Positions 1 through 7,816 of a DNA stretch of 64,000 nucleotides are shown piece by piece. The stretch's first letter is position 1; the number at the start of each line of letters is the position of its first letter. The DNA comes from Domibacillus aminovorans. Lineage in GTDB: Bacteria > Bacillota > Bacilli > Bacillales > Domibacillaceae. Where the stretch lies: the NCBI RefSeq assembly GCF_001643235.1, contig NZ_LQWY01000022.1, forward strand, positions 46,721-110,720, written 5' to 3'. The notes under the pieces were generated by a model. The model searched no databases. It saw only the letters and a program-made list of their open reading frames with translations, and was not told the origin of the DNA. Position numbers and translations under genes: made by a program.

Positions 1-944
1 GTATGTTATCCAGTTTGATGTTCGGGATTACGCATTATACGTTGGCTGATATTTATAGCATGGTCACGTCGTTTAATACACAAGATATAACGCATATCAT
101 ACTTTGGAAAGAACGTTTTCCACGGATGGTGATTGCGGTCGTTACGGGAGCATCACTTGCCGTTGCTGGTGTCATTAGTCAGCTGTTGACACGTAATCCG
201 TTAGGTTCTCCTAGCGTGTTAGGGATTAATTCCGGTTCGATTTTCTTTATTGTTGTCTTCGTTGTTTTATTTAACGTGTCAGATTTAAACATTCTTGTTT
301 ATTTTGCTTTTTTAGGAGCGCTAGTGGCGGCTATTTTAGTTTATTTGCTCGGTTCTTTACATTATTCAGGGACGACTTCTGTGAAAATCATTTTAGCTGG
401 GATTGCTGTGAATGCGATGTTTGTCTCCTTTACGCAAATTATTTTGTTAATGAATCAAAAAGGGATGAGTGACGTTTTATTTTGGATGGCAGGGACGATT
501 AGCGGCCGGACTTTAAACATGATTTTAGCCGTTTTGCCGTTCTTACTTATATCGCTCATTGCGACATGTTTTTTAGGACGGTCGATGAACATTTATGCAT
601 CTGGCGAAAGTATTGCCAAAGGGTTAGGACAAAACGTGATGTTGCTGAAATTGACGCTGCTTGTTTTAATGGTTGTGCTTGCGGGCGGTTCATTAGCAGT
701 CATAGGGAACGTTGCATTTGTCGGTTTGATCATTCCGCATGTAGCGAAATCGCTTGTCGGGAATGCTTATGTTTGGTTGACGCCTTATTCTATTTTATTA
801 GGAAGTATCTTTTTACTAATTGCAGATATTAGTACGCGGTTGATTCATCCGCCTGCGGAAATTCCTTTAGGTGTAATTACTGCATTTATCGGAGCACCGT
901 TCTTTATTTATGTCGCTTTTAAAGGAGGGCGTGCACGTGGCTAA
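1..944 (+). CDS. FecCD-family iron-siderophore ABC permease, 5' end outside window
   Basis: Membrane permease of a ferric-siderophore (BtuCD/FecCD type) importer. At least 313 residues are visible, with about eight or nine hydrophobic helices. The family motifs GASLAVAGVISQ and RNPLGSPSVLG lie near residues 50-75, and the cytoplasmic coupling segment FVGLIIPHVAK near residue 240. Family members are about 330 residues with one more N-terminal helix, so the true start probably lies upstream of the window and the ATG at 3 is internal. The stop overlaps the next permease by eight bases. It should form a heterodimer with that permease over the ATPase at 2737. The binding protein is not visible and may be upstream. 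Confidence 0.9.
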   Translation, partial: MLSSLMFGITHYTLADIYSMVTSFNTQDITHIILWKERFPRMVIAVVTGASLAVAGVISQLLTRNPLGSPSVLGINSGSIFFIVVFVVLFNVSDLNILVYFAFLGALVAAILVYLLGSLHYSGTTSVKIILAGIAVNAMFVSFTQIILLMNQKGMSDVLFWMAGTISGRTLNMILAVLPFLLISLIATCFLGRSMNIYASGESIAKGLGQNVMLLKLTLLVLMVVLAGGSLAVIGNVAFVGLIIPHVAKSLVGNAYVWLTPYSILLGSIFLLIADISTRLIHPPAEIPLGVITAFIGAPFFIYVAFKGGRARG

Positions 945-1980
945 TCGATGGATCGTTCGGTCGAAAAAGGGGAAACTATCGTTTTATGTATTACAGAAAG
1001 AGGTTTATAAAACGATCGCGGTGTTGGGTAGTTTATTGTTCGTCGTTTTGTTAGGGTTGATGGTTGGAATCGATATTATACCACTTCATGAAGTGATCAA
1101 TTATACATTTCATTTAGCACCGATTGAGAATGAATTTGCGCTAGGGGAATTAAGGATGCCACGTGTTTTGTCGGGGATGATTGTCGGCGCCTCACTTGCT
1201 GTAGCTGGTTTAATTGTACAAGGGATTATTCGAAATCCGCTTGCTTCACCAGACGTCATTGGTGTCACAGGCGGTGCTTCTGTAAGTGCCGTTTTATTTT
1301 TAACGTACTTTAGTGACACACTAGGTGTTCAGTGGACACCAATCTTTGCTATTATCGGTGCCATTATTACGTTCTTTATTCTTTATCTTTTTTCCCTGCA
1401 TCCGACGATTACTGCAAATCGGCTTGTTTTAATTGGCATCGGTTTAGCATCACTTGCGAGTGCGCTCGTCACCTATATTCTCGTTATGTCTGCTTCATTC
1501 ACATCTGAACGCGCCTATTTATGGCTGACAGGAAGTTTATATGGTGCTAATTGGCTGCAAACCATATCCATCTTTGTGTCGTTTACTATTTTATTTATAG
1601 TGATTATGTGGTCGAAGCGGAAGTTTGAATTGTACAGCTATGGTGACTCAGTTGCCGAACAGTTAGGGTTAAATTTGAAACGATTTAGAATTGTATTTTT
1701 GTTCTTTAGTGCCATGCTCTGTGGATTATCGGTTTCAGTAGCTGGAGGAATCGGCTTTATTGGCTTGCTGACGCCGCATATTTCAAGAAGAATTGTGCGT
1801 CACCATACATCACTCTTATTCATTACGACAGCTGGCATCGGTGCGATATTAGTTGTACTTGCAGACTGGATCGCGCGCATTGCCTTCCAACCGTTAGATA
1901 TTCCAGCAGGTGTTTTTACATCAGGAATCGGCGCACCATTTTTTCTTTATTTACTGATTAAAAATCGAAATTCATTTTAA
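937..1980 (+). CDS. FecCD-family iron-siderophore ABC permease, second subunit
   Basis: Second permease of the same importer, about 347 residues. It has the same family signatures as its neighbour: GASLAVAGLIVQG, RNPLASPDVIG and FIGLLTPHISR. The start is taken as GTG 937, eight bases after the AAAGGAGG at 921-928. The in-frame ATG 910 lies before that ribosome binding site and is unlikely. Translation is probably coupled to the upstream permease through the eight-base overlap. Substrate specificity (hydroxamate, catecholate or citrate chelates) cannot be read from the permease. Confidence 0.92.
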   Translation: MANRWIVRSKKGKLSFYVLQKEVYKTIAVLGSLLFVVLLGLMVGIDIIPLHEVINYTFHLAPIENEFALGELRMPRVLSGMIVGASLAVAGLIVQGIIRNPLASPDVIGVTGGASVSAVLFLTYFSDTLGVQWTPIFAIIGAIITFFILYLFSLHPTITANRLVLIGIGLASLASALVTYILVMSASFTSERAYLWLTGSLYGANWLQTISIFVSFTILFIVIMWSKRKFELYSYGDSVAEQLGLNLKRFRIVFLFFSAMLCGLSVSVAGGIGFIGLLTPHISRRIVRHHTSLLFITTAGIGAILVVLADWIARIAFQPLDIPAGVFTSGIGAPFFLYLLIKNRNSF

Positions 1981-1991
1981 GGATGATATAA

Positions 1992-2750
1992 ATGAGCAGT
2001 ATTGTGATGAACGAACTGAAAACGTTTGATATACATATGGAACATGAGAAGCTCACGGAAATTGAGATAACAGACTTATTAAATGAAGAAAAATGTTTAT
2101 CATTTCTACGAAAGCAAATGATCGAGATAAAAGCACCGAGTTTATCCGTCACAGCTTCCATGCTTTCGAAAAGATATGCTTATCTCGTCGTGTCTTCCAC
2201 TTTATACAGTATGGTCGAATTCAACTGTGCCCTTCATTTGCCGGTAAAAGCGTGTGCATTAAGTAAAGAACGTACATTATGTATTCAAGCAGGCATGTGC
2301 AAATGGCAGGAAGTAAAGAGCATGGAGAGGGAAAAATGGCGTGAGAACGTGCTACATACCCTTTTTTCGTCTCATATTACGCCAGTTTTAAACATATTGA
2401 AAAAAACATCCCGCGTTCCATCGTCCATATTGTGGGAAAACGTAGCCATTCGAATTAACTCTATTTACCGGAAAACATTAGCGAAAGAAATGGATCCAGT
2501 TAAAATTGAACGGTTAAACAGCGACTTTCATTTTTTGAAAAATGCGAGTGGAGATCTGTTTAATTTAAAAGAAAACCCGATTAAACAGTATTTAAAAATA
2601 GGAGAAGAACTTATCGTAAATCCATGCCGAAAAACGTGCTGCTTGTACTATAAATTAGAAAAAGATGTTGAAGGAATCGGTTATTGTAGCAATTGCCCCA
2701 TTAAAAGTAAGCAAATAAAAGCGAGGGATTTATACAATGAACGAGATTAA
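1992..2750 (+). CDS. FhuF-like [2Fe-2S] siderophore-iron reductase
   Basis: A 252-residue soluble protein whose C-terminus carries a cysteine pattern Cys-Cys, about ten residues, Cys, two residues, Cys (CCLYYKLEK then YCSNC). This is the FhuF-type [2Fe-2S] signature. FhuF proteins reduce the ferric siderophore in the cytoplasm so that iron is released. The gene sits between the permeases and the ATPase of the importer and overlaps the ATPase by 14 bases, consistent with that job. The N-terminal two thirds show only weak resemblance to known reductases, so the assignment rests mainly on the cysteine motif and context. Confidence 0.75.
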   Translation: MSSIVMNELKTFDIHMEHEKLTEIEITDLLNEEKCLSFLRKQMIEIKAPSLSVTASMLSKRYAYLVVSSTLYSMVEFNCALHLPVKACALSKERTLCIQAGMCKWQEVKSMEREKWRENVLHTLFSSHITPVLNILKKTSRVPSSILWENVAIRINSIYRKTLAKEMDPVKIERLNSDFHFLKNASGDLFNLKENPIKQYLKIGEELIVNPCRKTCCLYYKLEKDVEGIGYCSNCPIKSKQIKARDLYNERD

Positions 2751-3543
2751 AATAAATGTGAAAGATATAACACTAGCATATGGCAAAACGACAATAATTG
2801 ATTCATTAAATGTAGCCATACCTAAAGGGAAAATCACCGTACTCATCGGTCGAAATGGGTGTGGGAAATCAACTTTGTTACACGCCATTGCCCGTTTACT
2901 AAAACCACAAACGGGCAGCGTCATTCTTGATGACCAAGACATTTTGAAAATGAAGTCAAAAGAAGTCGCTAAAAAGTTAGCCATTTTACCACAGTCACCA
3001 ATCGCCCCAGAAGGCGTAACGGTAGAACAATTAGTGAAACAAGGCAGATATCCGTATCAAGGTACATTCAAACAATGGACAAATGAAGATGAAAACGCTG
3101 TTCATCATGCTTTAACAGTAACGAGTATGGAAGAATTGCAAGATCGATACGTTCATGAATTATCTGGTGGACAGCGCCAACGAGCTTGGATAGCCCTGAA
3201 TCTTGCGCAAAATACGGATACTATTTTATTAGATGAACCAACAACGTATTTAGACTTAACCCACCAAATCGAAATTTTAGACTTGCTCTATGATTTGAAT
3301 AGAGAAGAGAATAGAACAATTGTCATGGTTTTACACGATATTAATTTAGCTTGTCGCTATGCAGATCACCTCGTAGCGATAAAAGATCAAAAAGTGTTTA
3401 TTCAGGGTGCTCCCGAAGATATGATAACGAGCGAAAACATAGAACGTATTTACGGATTAAAATGCCGCATCGATATAGATCGTCAATTCGGTACGCCGAT
3501 ATGTTTCCCAGACGGAAAAGGAAGAAAAATAAATAACAGATGA
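2737..3543 (+). CDS. Ferric-siderophore ABC transporter ATP-binding protein (FecE/FepC type)
   Basis: A 268-residue ATPase of the siderophore importer. Walker A is GRNGCGKST near residue 38, the signature is LSGGQRQRAWIA near residue 140, Walker B is ILLDEPTTYLD, and the switch histidine lies in VLHDINLA. ATG 2737 lies inside the end of the reductase gene, so translation is coupled. It is the last gene of the operon; no clear terminator follows within 180 bases. Neighbouring permeases fix the transport class. Confidence 0.94.
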   Translation: MNEIKINVKDITLAYGKTTIIDSLNVAIPKGKITVLIGRNGCGKSTLLHAIARLLKPQTGSVILDDQDILKMKSKEVAKKLAILPQSPIAPEGVTVEQLVKQGRYPYQGTFKQWTNEDENAVHHALTVTSMEELQDRYVHELSGGQRQRAWIALNLAQNTDTILLDEPTTYLDLTHQIEILDLLYDLNREENRTIVMVLHDINLACRYADHLVAIKDQKVFIQGAPEDMITSENIERIYGLKCRIDIDRQFGTPICFPDGKGRKINNR

Positions 3544-3723
3544 AAATAATGGATGAACGGGATTTTAATAGAATCATAATTTGGTAAAAAATTCATCTTA
3601 TATTACAAATATTATTGGATTTGTCATTATAACGTAAAACAAATTAATGTTTCATTTTGGTAGAATCAGAATAATAAGGGAAACAAAGAGATTAATAGAA
3701 AAAAAGAATCCGGGAGGTTTATG

Positions 3724-4737
3724 GTGAATAGTTGCAGAAAAATAATCATTTCAATTATGGCAGCAATGATGTTTTTAACCTTTTCTCCGATAGCATCTTT
3801 TAAAACAGAAGCTGCATCAATCGGAGAATCGATCGTCACCTATGGAGAAAAATTCATGGGCGTCCCATATGTTTTTGGCGGGACGACACCAAATGGATTT
3901 GATTGTTCCGGATTCGTACAGTATATTTACAAACATGCAGCAGGTATTTCACTGCCACGTACAACAGACGAACAATATAATGTTGGAACTTCAGTAGCAA
4001 AAAGTGATTTACAACCAGGAGATCTTGTTTTCTACGCAAATACATATCGCAAAGGTATTTCACATGTTGGAGTGTATGCCGGTGGAAACATGGTATTAAA
4101 CGCAACATCAAGCAAGGGAATTGATCTTGTTTCACTGAATCATCCGTACTGGGGTCCGAAATACGCAGGCGCGAAACGCGTTTCGGATGAAGCACAGACA
4201 CCAGATTGGTTTACAGATATCGATAAATCTTCATCTACATACACAGCTATTAAAACATTGTCAGATCAAGAAGTGATTACAGGATTTGAAGATTATACAT
4301 TCCGTCCAAATGAAAAAGTAACACGTGGACAAGCAGCAGCAATTATTAACCGTGTTTTGAACATCGAACCGAAAGTAATGAGCCATTTTACAGATGTACC
4401 AAAATCAAACCGTTTCGCTTACGATATCGCAGCGATGCGTGAAGCAGGGATCATCACGGGATTTGCAGACAAAACATTCCGTCCTGAAGCAGAAATGACA
4501 CGAAACGAAATGGCCCTCATCATCAAGCGTTCATTTGACCTCAACATGTCACAAACAGCTGCAGCAAGTGTCAGTTACTCAGATATCGATGCGAGTCACT
4601 GGGCTTTTGAAGGCATTGTGGCAATGGCTATGATCGATAAAACAGGTATTTTCGCAGGTGATAAGTTCTATGGAACGCATCATGCGACACGGGAAACATT
4701 TACTGTCGCGATTTATAACGCAATGAATGCAAAATAA
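3724..4737 (+). CDS. Secreted NlpC/P60 peptidoglycan endopeptidase with three SLH domains
   Basis: Exported wall hydrolase, about 337 residues. A signal peptide (residues 1-31) is followed by an NlpC/P60 domain (about 33-155) with catalytic Cys61 (DCSGF), His114 (SHVGVYAG) and His140. Three S-layer-homology repeats follow (about 162-337), each with an FTD/YSD start and an FRP.....TR core. The third is slightly degenerate. NlpC/P60 enzymes cut D-Glu-mDAP bonds; SLH repeats anchor to pyruvylated wall polymer. GTG 3724 is six bases from GGAGG 3713-3717; ATG 3721 is the alternative. It stands alone and ends at a repeated terminator palindrome. Confidence 0.92.
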   Translation: MNSCRKIIISIMAAMMFLTFSPIASFKTEAASIGESIVTYGEKFMGVPYVFGGTTPNGFDCSGFVQYIYKHAAGISLPRTTDEQYNVGTSVAKSDLQPGDLVFYANTYRKGISHVGVYAGGNMVLNATSSKGIDLVSLNHPYWGPKYAGAKRVSDEAQTPDWFTDIDKSSSTYTAIKTLSDQEVITGFEDYTFRPNEKVTRGQAAAIINRVLNIEPKVMSHFTDVPKSNRFAYDIAAMREAGIITGFADKTFRPEAEMTRNEMALIIKRSFDLNMSQTAAASVSYSDIDASHWAFEGIVAMAMIDKTGIFAGDKFYGTHHATRETFTVAIYNAMNAK

Positions 4738-4748
4738 GAAAGAAAACG

Positions 4749-4804
4749 AGAGGTCGTCCTAAAAAATTAGTGAATAACTGGTTTTGGGACGGCTCTTTTT
4801 TTGT
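4749..4804 (+). terminator. Terminator palindrome, dispersed-repeat copy A
   Basis: Imperfect hairpin with a central AGTGAATAACT and outer arms GTCGTCC/GGGACGG followed by a run of T. It lies directly after the NlpC/P60-SLH gene. Four related copies end other genes in this window (12577, 18681, 24445, 51868). Confidence 0.8.
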
Positions 4805-4939
4805 ACCTCTAAATAAAATTTTACTTTAATTACAGTAATAAAGAATAGTCAAAACTATTTATTCGTGATTTAATGAATATATCTATTGATGAATAAATTT
4901 ACAACTATGAGAGTTTTGACTAAAAGGAGAGGGAGAAAA

Positions 4940-6775
4940 TTGGTTTATAACAGTAAATTAACAGACGACGATTCCATACAATGGTTTTCTAATGAAAAAG
5001 ATGAGATAAGACTTTTAATTGATAAAAGCGGACGAATAAAATATATAAACCCTGTTATGGAGACTGTTTCACAGCATATTGTTGTAGATATAATAGACCA
5101 GAATTTACTTGAATTTATTCATCCAAATGACAAAGAAAAGACGATAGCAAACCTCTTTTATTTACAACCCCCTCATAGCTTTACCCCCTTCATAATGCGC
5201 TTTCTTCGTAAAGATGGTTCGTACTGTAAACTATACTTTGCTTCGGCAGAACTGTCTGAAAGAGGATGGATTCAAGCAATTGTATATAATAAAGACAGGG
5301 AAAAAGAAAAACATCTTAAAAACGATTCTATTATTAACGTAAATCATCCTTTGTTTACGATGTCAGACAGTTCTGCTGCGATTATAAGTTTAGACGGTCG
5401 GGTGATGGCTGCGAATCAAGCGTTCGAGAAACTGTACGGATGGACATTAAAAGAGATAAGTGATCAATTCCTTCCAATTGTTCCGGAGCATCTTGTAGAT
5501 GAATTTAATGAATTAAAAGAACGGGTGACAAATGGAGGAAATGTTGCCCATTATCCGACATTCCGATTGAAAAAAGATGGTAGACTCTTGCCAGTCGCAC
5601 TCTCCCTATCTGCGGTGAAAGATGATACAGGTAAAATTAAAGCATTATCGTCCGTCACACATGATCGGACGGAGTATTTGGAGACACAAAAGATAATTGA
5701 AAAACAAAAAGAATTGCTGATAACAAGGGAAAAAGTGATGAGCTACATTACGGAAAACATTAAAGAAGTTATTTGTCTATATGATATTAGTAATAGGAAG
5801 CTTCTTTACAAGAGCCCTTCTTATGATAGTTTTTGGGGAGTCAGCGACGAAGAGCTACTTAAAGATCCAATGCAGTGGCTCGAGAATCTTCATCATGAGG
5901 ATCGAGATAAATTGATTGAATTTCACAGGGCGACGGATAACAGTCCGAAAGAATTAGAGTATGAAGTCAAAGGAGACACAGAAGAAGAAACACGCTGGAT
6001 CTGGTCAAAAATAACACCGATTTTGGATGAAACAGGGACGGTCATCCATCACATGTGTATATCACAGGATATGACAGATATAAAAAAAAGAGATAACATG
6101 TTAAAAAAACGGGATGAATTAGGAATCATCGGGCAGCTGGCAGCCGGCATTGCCCATGAAATTAGAAATCCACTAACAGCCGTAAAAGGATTTATACAGC
6201 TTCTTAATGAAGAAACGAATAATGCTTACAGCGATGTGATCTTGTCTGAACTTGAACGAATCGAATTTATTATGAATGAATTTCTCATGCTGGCAAAGCC
6301 GGAGCAGGAAGCGATCATGAAAAAGCAATATATAAATGATTTGTTAAAAGAGATGATTGCATTTATGACACCAGAAGCGTTGTTGAATCAAGTGGAAATT
6401 AAAATGGAATTGGATCAAGGGCAGCCAATCGTTTATTGTGAACCGAAACAGATTAAACAAGTGATCATGAATCTTGTGAAAAATGCCATTGAAGCGATGC
6501 CTTCTGGCGGAGAAGTTCGAGTCACAACAAGAAGAGAAGATGGATGGATAGCTATTGATATAAAGGATCAAGGAATAGGGATACCAAAAGACAAACAAGT
6601 TTACCTCTTTGAACCATTTTATTCGGACAAGGAACGCGGGACAGGTCTCGGTTTAATGGTAAGCAAAAAAATTATCGAGCAGCATAAAGGAAAGATTCGA
6701 ATTTTCAGTAAAGAGGGGTCAGGCACATTAGTACAAGTTCTTATGCCTATAGAAAATAAGGATTTATATCATTAA
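4940..6775 (+). CDS. Multi-PAS sensor histidine kinase, KinA-like (sporulation phosphorelay type)
   Basis: Soluble sensor kinase of about 611 residues, close to KinA in length. It has three tandem PAS-like domains (roughly 15-115, 140-250, 270-385), a HisKA box with phospho-acceptor His406 (AAGIAHEIRNPLTA) and a HATPase domain with N box NLVKNAIEAM, G1 DQGIGIP, F box FEPFYSDK and G2 GTGLGL. No transmembrane segment is visible. TTG 4940 is preferred because AAGGAG at 4924-4929 precedes it; ATG 4886 lacks a ribosome binding site. Orphan kinases of this shape feed Spo0F in the sporulation phosphorelay. The convergent neighbour sda encodes an inhibitor of such kinases, supporting that role. Confidence 0.85.
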   Translation: MVYNSKLTDDDSIQWFSNEKDEIRLLIDKSGRIKYINPVMETVSQHIVVDIIDQNLLEFIHPNDKEKTIANLFYLQPPHSFTPFIMRFLRKDGSYCKLYFASAELSERGWIQAIVYNKDREKEKHLKNDSIINVNHPLFTMSDSSAAIISLDGRVMAANQAFEKLYGWTLKEISDQFLPIVPEHLVDEFNELKERVTNGGNVAHYPTFRLKKDGRLLPVALSLSAVKDDTGKIKALSSVTHDRTEYLETQKIIEKQKELLITREKVMSYITENIKEVICLYDISNRKLLYKSPSYDSFWGVSDEELLKDPMQWLENLHHEDRDKLIEFHRATDNSPKELEYEVKGDTEEETRWIWSKITPILDETGTVIHHMCISQDMTDIKKRDNMLKKRDELGIIGQLAAGIAHEIRNPLTAVKGFIQLLNEETNNAYSDVILSELERIEFIMNEFLMLAKPEQEAIMKKQYINDLLKEMIAFMTPEALLNQVEIKMELDQGQPIVYCEPKQIKQVIMNLVKNAIEAMPSGGEVRVTTRREDGWIAIDIKDQGIGIPKDKQVYLFEPFYSDKERGTGLGLMVSKKIIEQHKGKIRIFSKEGSGTLVQVLMPIENKDLYH

Positions 6776-6793
6776 AAAATAGGTGTCCGGTAT

Positions 6794-6841
6794 AAAAAAC
6801 AATCTCATCATTAAATTGGTTTAATGATGAGATTGTTTTTG
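6794..6841. terminator. Bidirectional terminator between kinase and sda
   Basis: Near-perfect hairpin with roughly 18-base arms (AACAATCTCATCATTAAA and its complement) flanked by A and T runs. It can stop the kinase transcript on the plus strand and the sda transcript on the minus strand. Confidence 0.9.
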
Positions 6842-6864
6842 TTGAGCGATCAAAAGATGGATGA

Positions 6865-7122
6865 TTAACGGCTCATCTCTGCCGAGTTTTCCATATGTAT
6901 GGTGGAGTCGACTGTCAGCATTAAGCCTCTTCTTTTTATTTCTATTTCAAGCAGATGAATAAAATCTTTGTCTAACTTTAGTGTTAGTGCGTCTTTGTGT
7001 GCGATCAACAATTGTTCATCTGATAGATATAGCTTCTTCATATACCCAACTGTCACTTTTGAAGGTAAAAACATCCAAAATCTGTCTAATCTCTCTATTC
7101 CAACATCGCCCCGCTTCAACAC
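6865..7122 (-). CDS. sda: Sda-family sporulation histidine-kinase inhibitor with N-terminal extension
   Basis: The core KLYLSDEQLL ... DKDFIHLLEIEIKRRGL matches Sda, the small helical-hairpin protein that binds the dimerisation domain of KinA/KinB and blocks autophosphorylation. A good Shine-Dalgarno GGAGG (7132-7128) precedes GTG 7122 (5 bases) and TTG 7119 (8 bases). That gives about 85 residues, including a 27-residue N-terminal extension absent from the short B. subtilis protein. ATG 7041 would give a canonical short Sda but has no ribosome binding site. The mRNA leader is a c-di-GMP riboswitch. In B. subtilis sda responds to DNA damage and replication; no DnaA box was identified here. 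Confidence 0.85.
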   Translation of the reverse strand: MLKRGDVGIERLDRFWMFLPSKVTVGYMKKLYLSDEQLLIAHKDALTLKLDKDFIHLLEIEIKRRGLMLTVDSTIHMENSAEMSR

Positions 7123-7135
7123 CCATACCTCCAAT

Positions 7136-7224
7136 TTATGAGGCGGCCCAGCCATCATAGTCATTTGACCTTAGACCTGTAACTTTGCGTCCTAACCTTT
7201 CGATTAGTTTGCCTTTATCTGAAT
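7136..7224 (-). ncRNA. Cyclic-di-GMP-I (GEMM) riboswitch upstream of sda
   Basis: Read on the minus strand, the leader carries the GEMM-I hallmarks in order: AAAGGCAAAC, a GAAA tetraloop (CGAAAGG), GGACGCAAAG, ACAGGTCTAAGG, a variable hairpin, and GGCTGGGCCGCC closing the P1 stem. A second copy at 30026-30114 differs at about four positions in this span. Two of these are compensatory (stem GTCA/TGAC becomes GCCA/TGGC), which supports a folded RNA. The aptamer ends only about four bases before the sda ribosome binding site. CCTC at its 3' edge can pair with GAGG of that site, suggesting translational control. Direction (on or off) is inferred only. Confidence 0.93.
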
Positions 7225-7392
7225 TATTTATTATCAACACAATAATACCACACGATCAATTAAATGAATATGAAAAATGATCACTTGAAATGCTCTCTTG
7301 ATCGAACGGATGAAACCCCAAAAGTTCTCTATATTCGACGTAATAATTTTATTTATTTTACAATATTTTCATAATAGGTGCGTTATAATAAT

Positions 7393-7406
7393 ATAAAGCG
7401 CTTTCA
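7393..7406 (+). promoter_or_regulatory. Candidate cre site
   Basis: ATAAAGCGCTTTCA contains the palindrome AAAGCGCTTT and matches the CcpA cre consensus (TGNAANCGNTNNCA) except for the leading TG. It lies just after a TATAAT at 7384-7389 and about 19 bases before the small CxxC gene, a position that fits repression. No good -35 was found at normal spacing. Confidence 0.35.
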
Positions 7407-7424
7407 TAAAAGGGGGAAGATCAT

Positions 7425-7604
7425 ATGATGAATTATGCAGTAGGTTTAACATGTTCTACTTGTGGGAAAAAGATATTAGAAAAAGATTTAATCGCATGGA
7501 CTGAAAAAAACAATGTTGTGCACCTCATTTGTGATACTGTTCAAATAAGTGAAGGGGTAAGATTTATGGGGCGGGCAGAAGAGTTGAACGAACAATTTTT
7601 GTGA
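7425..7604 (+). CDS. Small CxxC protein, function unknown
   Basis: A 59-residue ORF starting at ATG 7425 (or 7428) after the ribosome binding site AAAGGGGGAAG. It has a CSTCGKK motif near residue 10 and one further Cys near 36, resembling half of a zinc ribbon. I do not recognise the family. It lies alone between the divergent sda leader and the second kinase, with a cre-like palindrome and TATAAT upstream. Codon use looks native. Confidence 0.6.
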   Translation: MMNYAVGLTCSTCGKKILEKDLIAWTEKNNVVHLICDTVQISEGVRFMGRAEELNEQFL

Positions 7605-7816
7605 ATGTTTTTATACCTTCGACAAACCTGCTTTTTACAATTCCAGATAGAAGCGGGTTTGTCTTTGCTCCTTTTCTTCCTACATATGTTAGTGAATCAA
7701 TTTCAGGTGATTTGAATTCTTACGTACACGTAGAAAAAAATTACAGTATAAATAGTAATAATTGGTTCTTTTTTAGGTAACTTTTTGCTATATTTATACT
7801 AAAGAAGGTGATGTAC

